A stretch of DNA of 6,606 bases from Thermoplasmatota archaeon (lineage in GTDB: Archaea; Thermoplasmatota; Thermoplasmata; GCA-020350865; JAUVCJ01). The stretch's first letter is position 1; the number at the start of each line of letters is the position of its first letter. The DNA is taken from NCBI GenBank assembly GCA_030595765.1, contig JAUVCJ010000137.1, positions 1 to 6,606 on the forward strand, in the 5' to 3' direction. The position numbers and the translations under genes are program-made. Below the pieces are notes generated by a model. The model was given only the letters and a program-made list of their open reading frames with translations, searched no databases and was not told where the DNA came from. Shown here in pieces: positions 5,035-6,606 of this stretch.

Positions 5035-6177
5035 TCACATGAAGAGGCTCACAAGACCATTGATGACAAACCCAAGGATTATGGAGCCGATGAAGAACGA
5101 AGCGAATATGAGCACTGTCACCTTCTTACCGAACGTTGCGTTCAGGACTGGAATGGCGGAAACACATATCGCATTGCCAGCGATTGCAAATGCAATTGCA
5201 TGTCCTAGAGGAAGACCTGCAACGAGCAGGGGTGCTAGTATGACCACGTCCTCCCCGGAGCAGATGAATATGGGTATGGCAATGCACACGATGAGTACCA
5301 ATCCAGGCAAGCTTCCCAGGAGGTCGCCCTGTGTGCCGAATACCTGGGTCAGCATCTTGGAGTCGATGAATATTGACAACATAGCGCCAATGACCACACC
5401 CAGGAGGATGAATTTCAACAGGTACATAAGTTGGTCCCATCCACCAAGGAGTGCCGATGCCCTGGGTTTCTTGAATTGAGCTGTAGTGCAGCCCTCACAC
5501 ATGGTGCAAGCGGATTTTGGATCATCATCCTTGTTTTTTACCCCTGCAAAGCGCTCTATGACGATGCCAGTTGCCATGGCCAGTGCGAATACGGAAACAA
5601 TCTCAACTATCAGATATTCAATGCCTATCTGGCTGTATGCAAGGATGAATACTATTGGACTGAGGACCGGGACCACTATCAGGAAGGTGATAACAGACCG
5701 CACCCTCATCTGCCTGCCAAGCATCATGCCGTGGGCCATTGGGACCGCTGCGCAGGAACATATGGGTAGTATCGAAGCGAATAATCCAGAACTCAGCATG
5801 GATTTGGGGAGTTTCAGTTTGCCCAAGTGCATTTGCTTGAGAACGAAACCAGCCACTACGCAGCCCCATATGAACCATGGCATAATACCCAAGAGGTCTT
5901 TGAAAATTACAGACAGCCCCAAACAGAATGAATCGGACGTTTCCTCAACAGACTCTCCATCTCCAAGTCCACATAGGATGCAGTAAAGATACACAAAGAC
6001 GGCCAATATTGAAAAAAATATCATGAGCCACCACTTGGCTCTATCCGGTACGAGCTTGTCCATAGTTATCGGATCAAAGAAATCTCTTGCCCTCTGGGAT
6101 TTCTTTCTGGCGTAATCTGTAGTAAAAGCCATTATAACGTAAACCAGCACAATTGCACCGAAAAAACCCTGATACAA
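5035..6177 (-). CDS. DUF318/ArsP-type permease
   Basis: This 380-residue membrane protein has the two conserved halves of the DUF318 permease family (UPF0718, related to ArsP). The first half carries PICSCAAVPMAHG (C140, C142, P146), the second IFICSGEDVVILAPLL (C306, E309, D310). About eight to ten hydrophobic helices are visible, including an N-terminal one at 4-19. Between the halves, a cytoplasmic-looking loop after a charged KNKDDDP stretch contains CTMCEGC (C224, C227, C230), a C-x2-C-x2-C arrangement that could bind a metal or metalloid. ArsP members export trivalent organoarsenicals, but most DUF318 proteins have unknown substrates, so metal or metalloid efflux is inference. The start is TTG: an in-frame TAA lies seven codons upstream and no ATG is available before residue 16. 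AAGGTGGT (6190-6197) is the likely ribosome-binding site, 12 nt away, somewhat far. The ATG at residue 16 would remove most of the first helix. Confidence 0.85.
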   Translation of the reverse strand: MYQGFFGAIVLVYVIMAFTTDYARKKSQRARDFFDPITMDKLVPDRAKWWLMIFFSILAVFVYLYCILCGLGDGESVEETSDSFCLGLSVIFKDLLGIMPWFIWGCVVAGFVLKQMHLGKLKLPKSMLSSGLFASILPICSCAAVPMAHGMMLGRQMRVRSVITFLIVVPVLSPIVFILAYSQIGIEYLIVEIVSVFALAMATGIVIERFAGVKNKDDDPKSACTMCEGCTTAQFKKPRASALLGGWDQLMYLLKFILLGVVIGAMLSIFIDSKMLTQVFGTQGDLLGSLPGLVLIVCIAIPIFICSGEDVVILAPLLVAGLPLGHAIAFAIAGNAICVSAIPVLNATFGKKVTVLIFASFFIGSIILGFVINGLVSLFM

Positions 6178-6189
6178 ATCAGTAATGAG

Positions 6190-6197
6190 ACCACCTT
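6190..6197 (-). promoter_or_regulatory. Shine-Dalgarno site of the DUF318 permease
   Basis: On the - strand this reads AAGGTGGT, a good archaeal ribosome-binding core, 12 nt before the TTG start at 6177. The stop codon TAA overlapping its 5' edge is in frame with the permease, so the start must lie between here and the first internal ATG. An ATT codon at 6186-6184 would be better spaced but is a very rare start. Confidence 0.5.
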
Positions 6198-6216
6198 ATT
6201 TGCCCTGAGATGTATG

Positions 6217-6229
6217 CATTATATTAAAC
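6217..6229 (-). promoter_or_regulatory. TATA box of the DUF318 permease
   Basis: On the - strand GTTTAATATAATG contains an AT-rich TATA-like core centred near 6223. A start about 27 nt downstream would fall near 6196, giving a very short leader that just includes the ribosome-binding site. Confidence 0.5.
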
Positions 6230-6311
6230 GATTTTGACTGGCTTTTTATCCCTCTCCAACCAATTCCTTATGCTTTAAAAAAGAAAACAGGTATTCAAAC
6301 TTGTGTCATAA

Positions 6312-6320
6312 TGTATAATT
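6312..6320 (+). promoter_or_regulatory. TATA box of the tctA-like gene
   Basis: TGTATAATT lies 25 nt before the GTG start at 6346, so the transcript is probably leaderless. An AGGAA at 6336-6340, 5 nt before GTG, is a possible but weak ribosome-binding site. The 168-bp spacer between this gene and the divergent permease therefore holds two back-to-back promoters about 85 bp apart. Confidence 0.5.
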
Positions 6321-6345
6321 ACACCCCCTCCATTCAGGAACATCC

Positions 6346-6606
6346 GTGGACCCCATCACCTTTCTGCTCATATTCTGCCTCTTCACACTGGCTGGCGTAG
6401 CCTTTGGCATCCTTACCGGGCTGGTTCCAGGAGTCCATGTGAACAATATTGCAATTTTGGTAGTAGCCCTTTCGGTTCCATTGAGTGTAGGAATTCAAGA
6501 TATGTTCGGCGGCACCCTCCAGGAGGCTGAGCTACTCCTCCTGCTTGTGGCGCTCATCGTGGGCTGCCTTGTTACCCACACATTTTTGGACGTCATACCC
6601 TCGATA
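6346..6606 (+). CDS. TctA-like (DUF112) permease, N-terminal part (3' truncated)
   Basis: The first 87 codons are present and the gene runs off the window. The N-terminus begins with a hydrophobic helix (about residues 5-24) leading into GILTGLVPGVHVNNIA (20-35), the conserved first loop of TctA/DUF112 proteins; a second helix at about 35-50 and a third at about 60-78 follow. THTFLDVIPSI at the window edge matches the form seen in archaeal members of the family. Bacterial TctA is the large membrane subunit of tripartite tricarboxylate transporters and works with TctB and a binding protein. Archaeal members usually occur alone and their substrate is not established. GTG at 6346 is the only start codon between the upstream in-frame TAA (6316-6318) and the conserved loop. 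A decayed relative of this 5' region lies at 3919-4017. Confidence 0.8.
   Translation, partial: MDPITFLLIFCLFTLAGVAFGILTGLVPGVHVNNIAILVVALSVPLSVGIQDMFGGTLQEAELLLLLVALIVGCLVTHTFLDVIPSI

Noticed and set aside
4952..5479. A 175-codon frame on the + strand opposite the end of the DUF318 permease
   Set aside because: It is rich in Met, Pro, Ser and Arg, has no recognisable domain, and lies antisense to a gene with clear conserved motifs in its own frame; it is a shadow.
1..6606. A multi-gene defence or mobile system
   Set aside because: No nuclease, integrase, transposase, toxin-antitoxin, reverse transcriptase or CRISPR repeat is visible, and the genes face different directions with their own promoters.

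Overview
The window looks archaeal, most likely from a euryarchaeon; a Thermoplasmatota-like lineage is a guess that cannot be proven from this sequence. Four things point that way. Several genes have a TATA-like box about 25-30 nt before the start codon and no Shine-Dalgarno sequence, as expected for leaderless transcripts. T-rich tracts follow stop codons. The signal-peptidase-like protein uses the Ser/His arrangement typical of archaea and the ER rather than the bacterial Ser/Lys pair. The truncated gene at the right end is a TctA (DUF112) permease whose N-terminus resembles archaeal members.

Layout, left to right. (1) 2-1034 (+): the 3' end of an ABC-transporter ATPase gene followed after 4 nt by its ABC-2-type permease; the two are an exporter operon. 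(2) 1038-1203: a convergent spacer with a nested stem-loop and a T-run that can end the opposing gene. (3) 1204-2619 (-): an S26 signal-peptidase-like protein carrying an unusual C-terminal domain of about six membrane helices, joined by a linker built from 21-bp tandem repeats. (4) 2620-2907: a divergent spacer with a short hydrophobic reading frame on the + strand that may be a small membrane protein or a gene remnant. (5) 2908-3912 (+): a UbiA-superfamily prenyltransferase. (6) 3913-4096: a spacer holding a frameshifted fragment of a second TctA-like gene, then a clear TATA box. (7) 4097-4891 (+): a crotonase-fold (enoyl-CoA hydratase/isomerase family) protein lacking both classical hydratase glutamates. 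(8) 5035-6177 (-): a DUF318/ArsP-type permease with Cys motifs and a TTG start. (9) 6178-6345: a divergent promoter region. (10) 6346-6606 (+): the first 87 codons of a tctA-like gene.

Apart from the ABC pair the genes look like single transcription units with their own promoters. Most products are membrane proteins (ABC permease, S26 fusion, UbiA, DUF318 permease, TctA), but no shared pathway is evident. I see no tRNA or rRNA gene, CRISPR array or insertion sequence, and no clear multi-gene novel system. The most notable points are the tctA remnant, the S26-polytopic fusion with its repeat linker, and the crotonase active-site changes.
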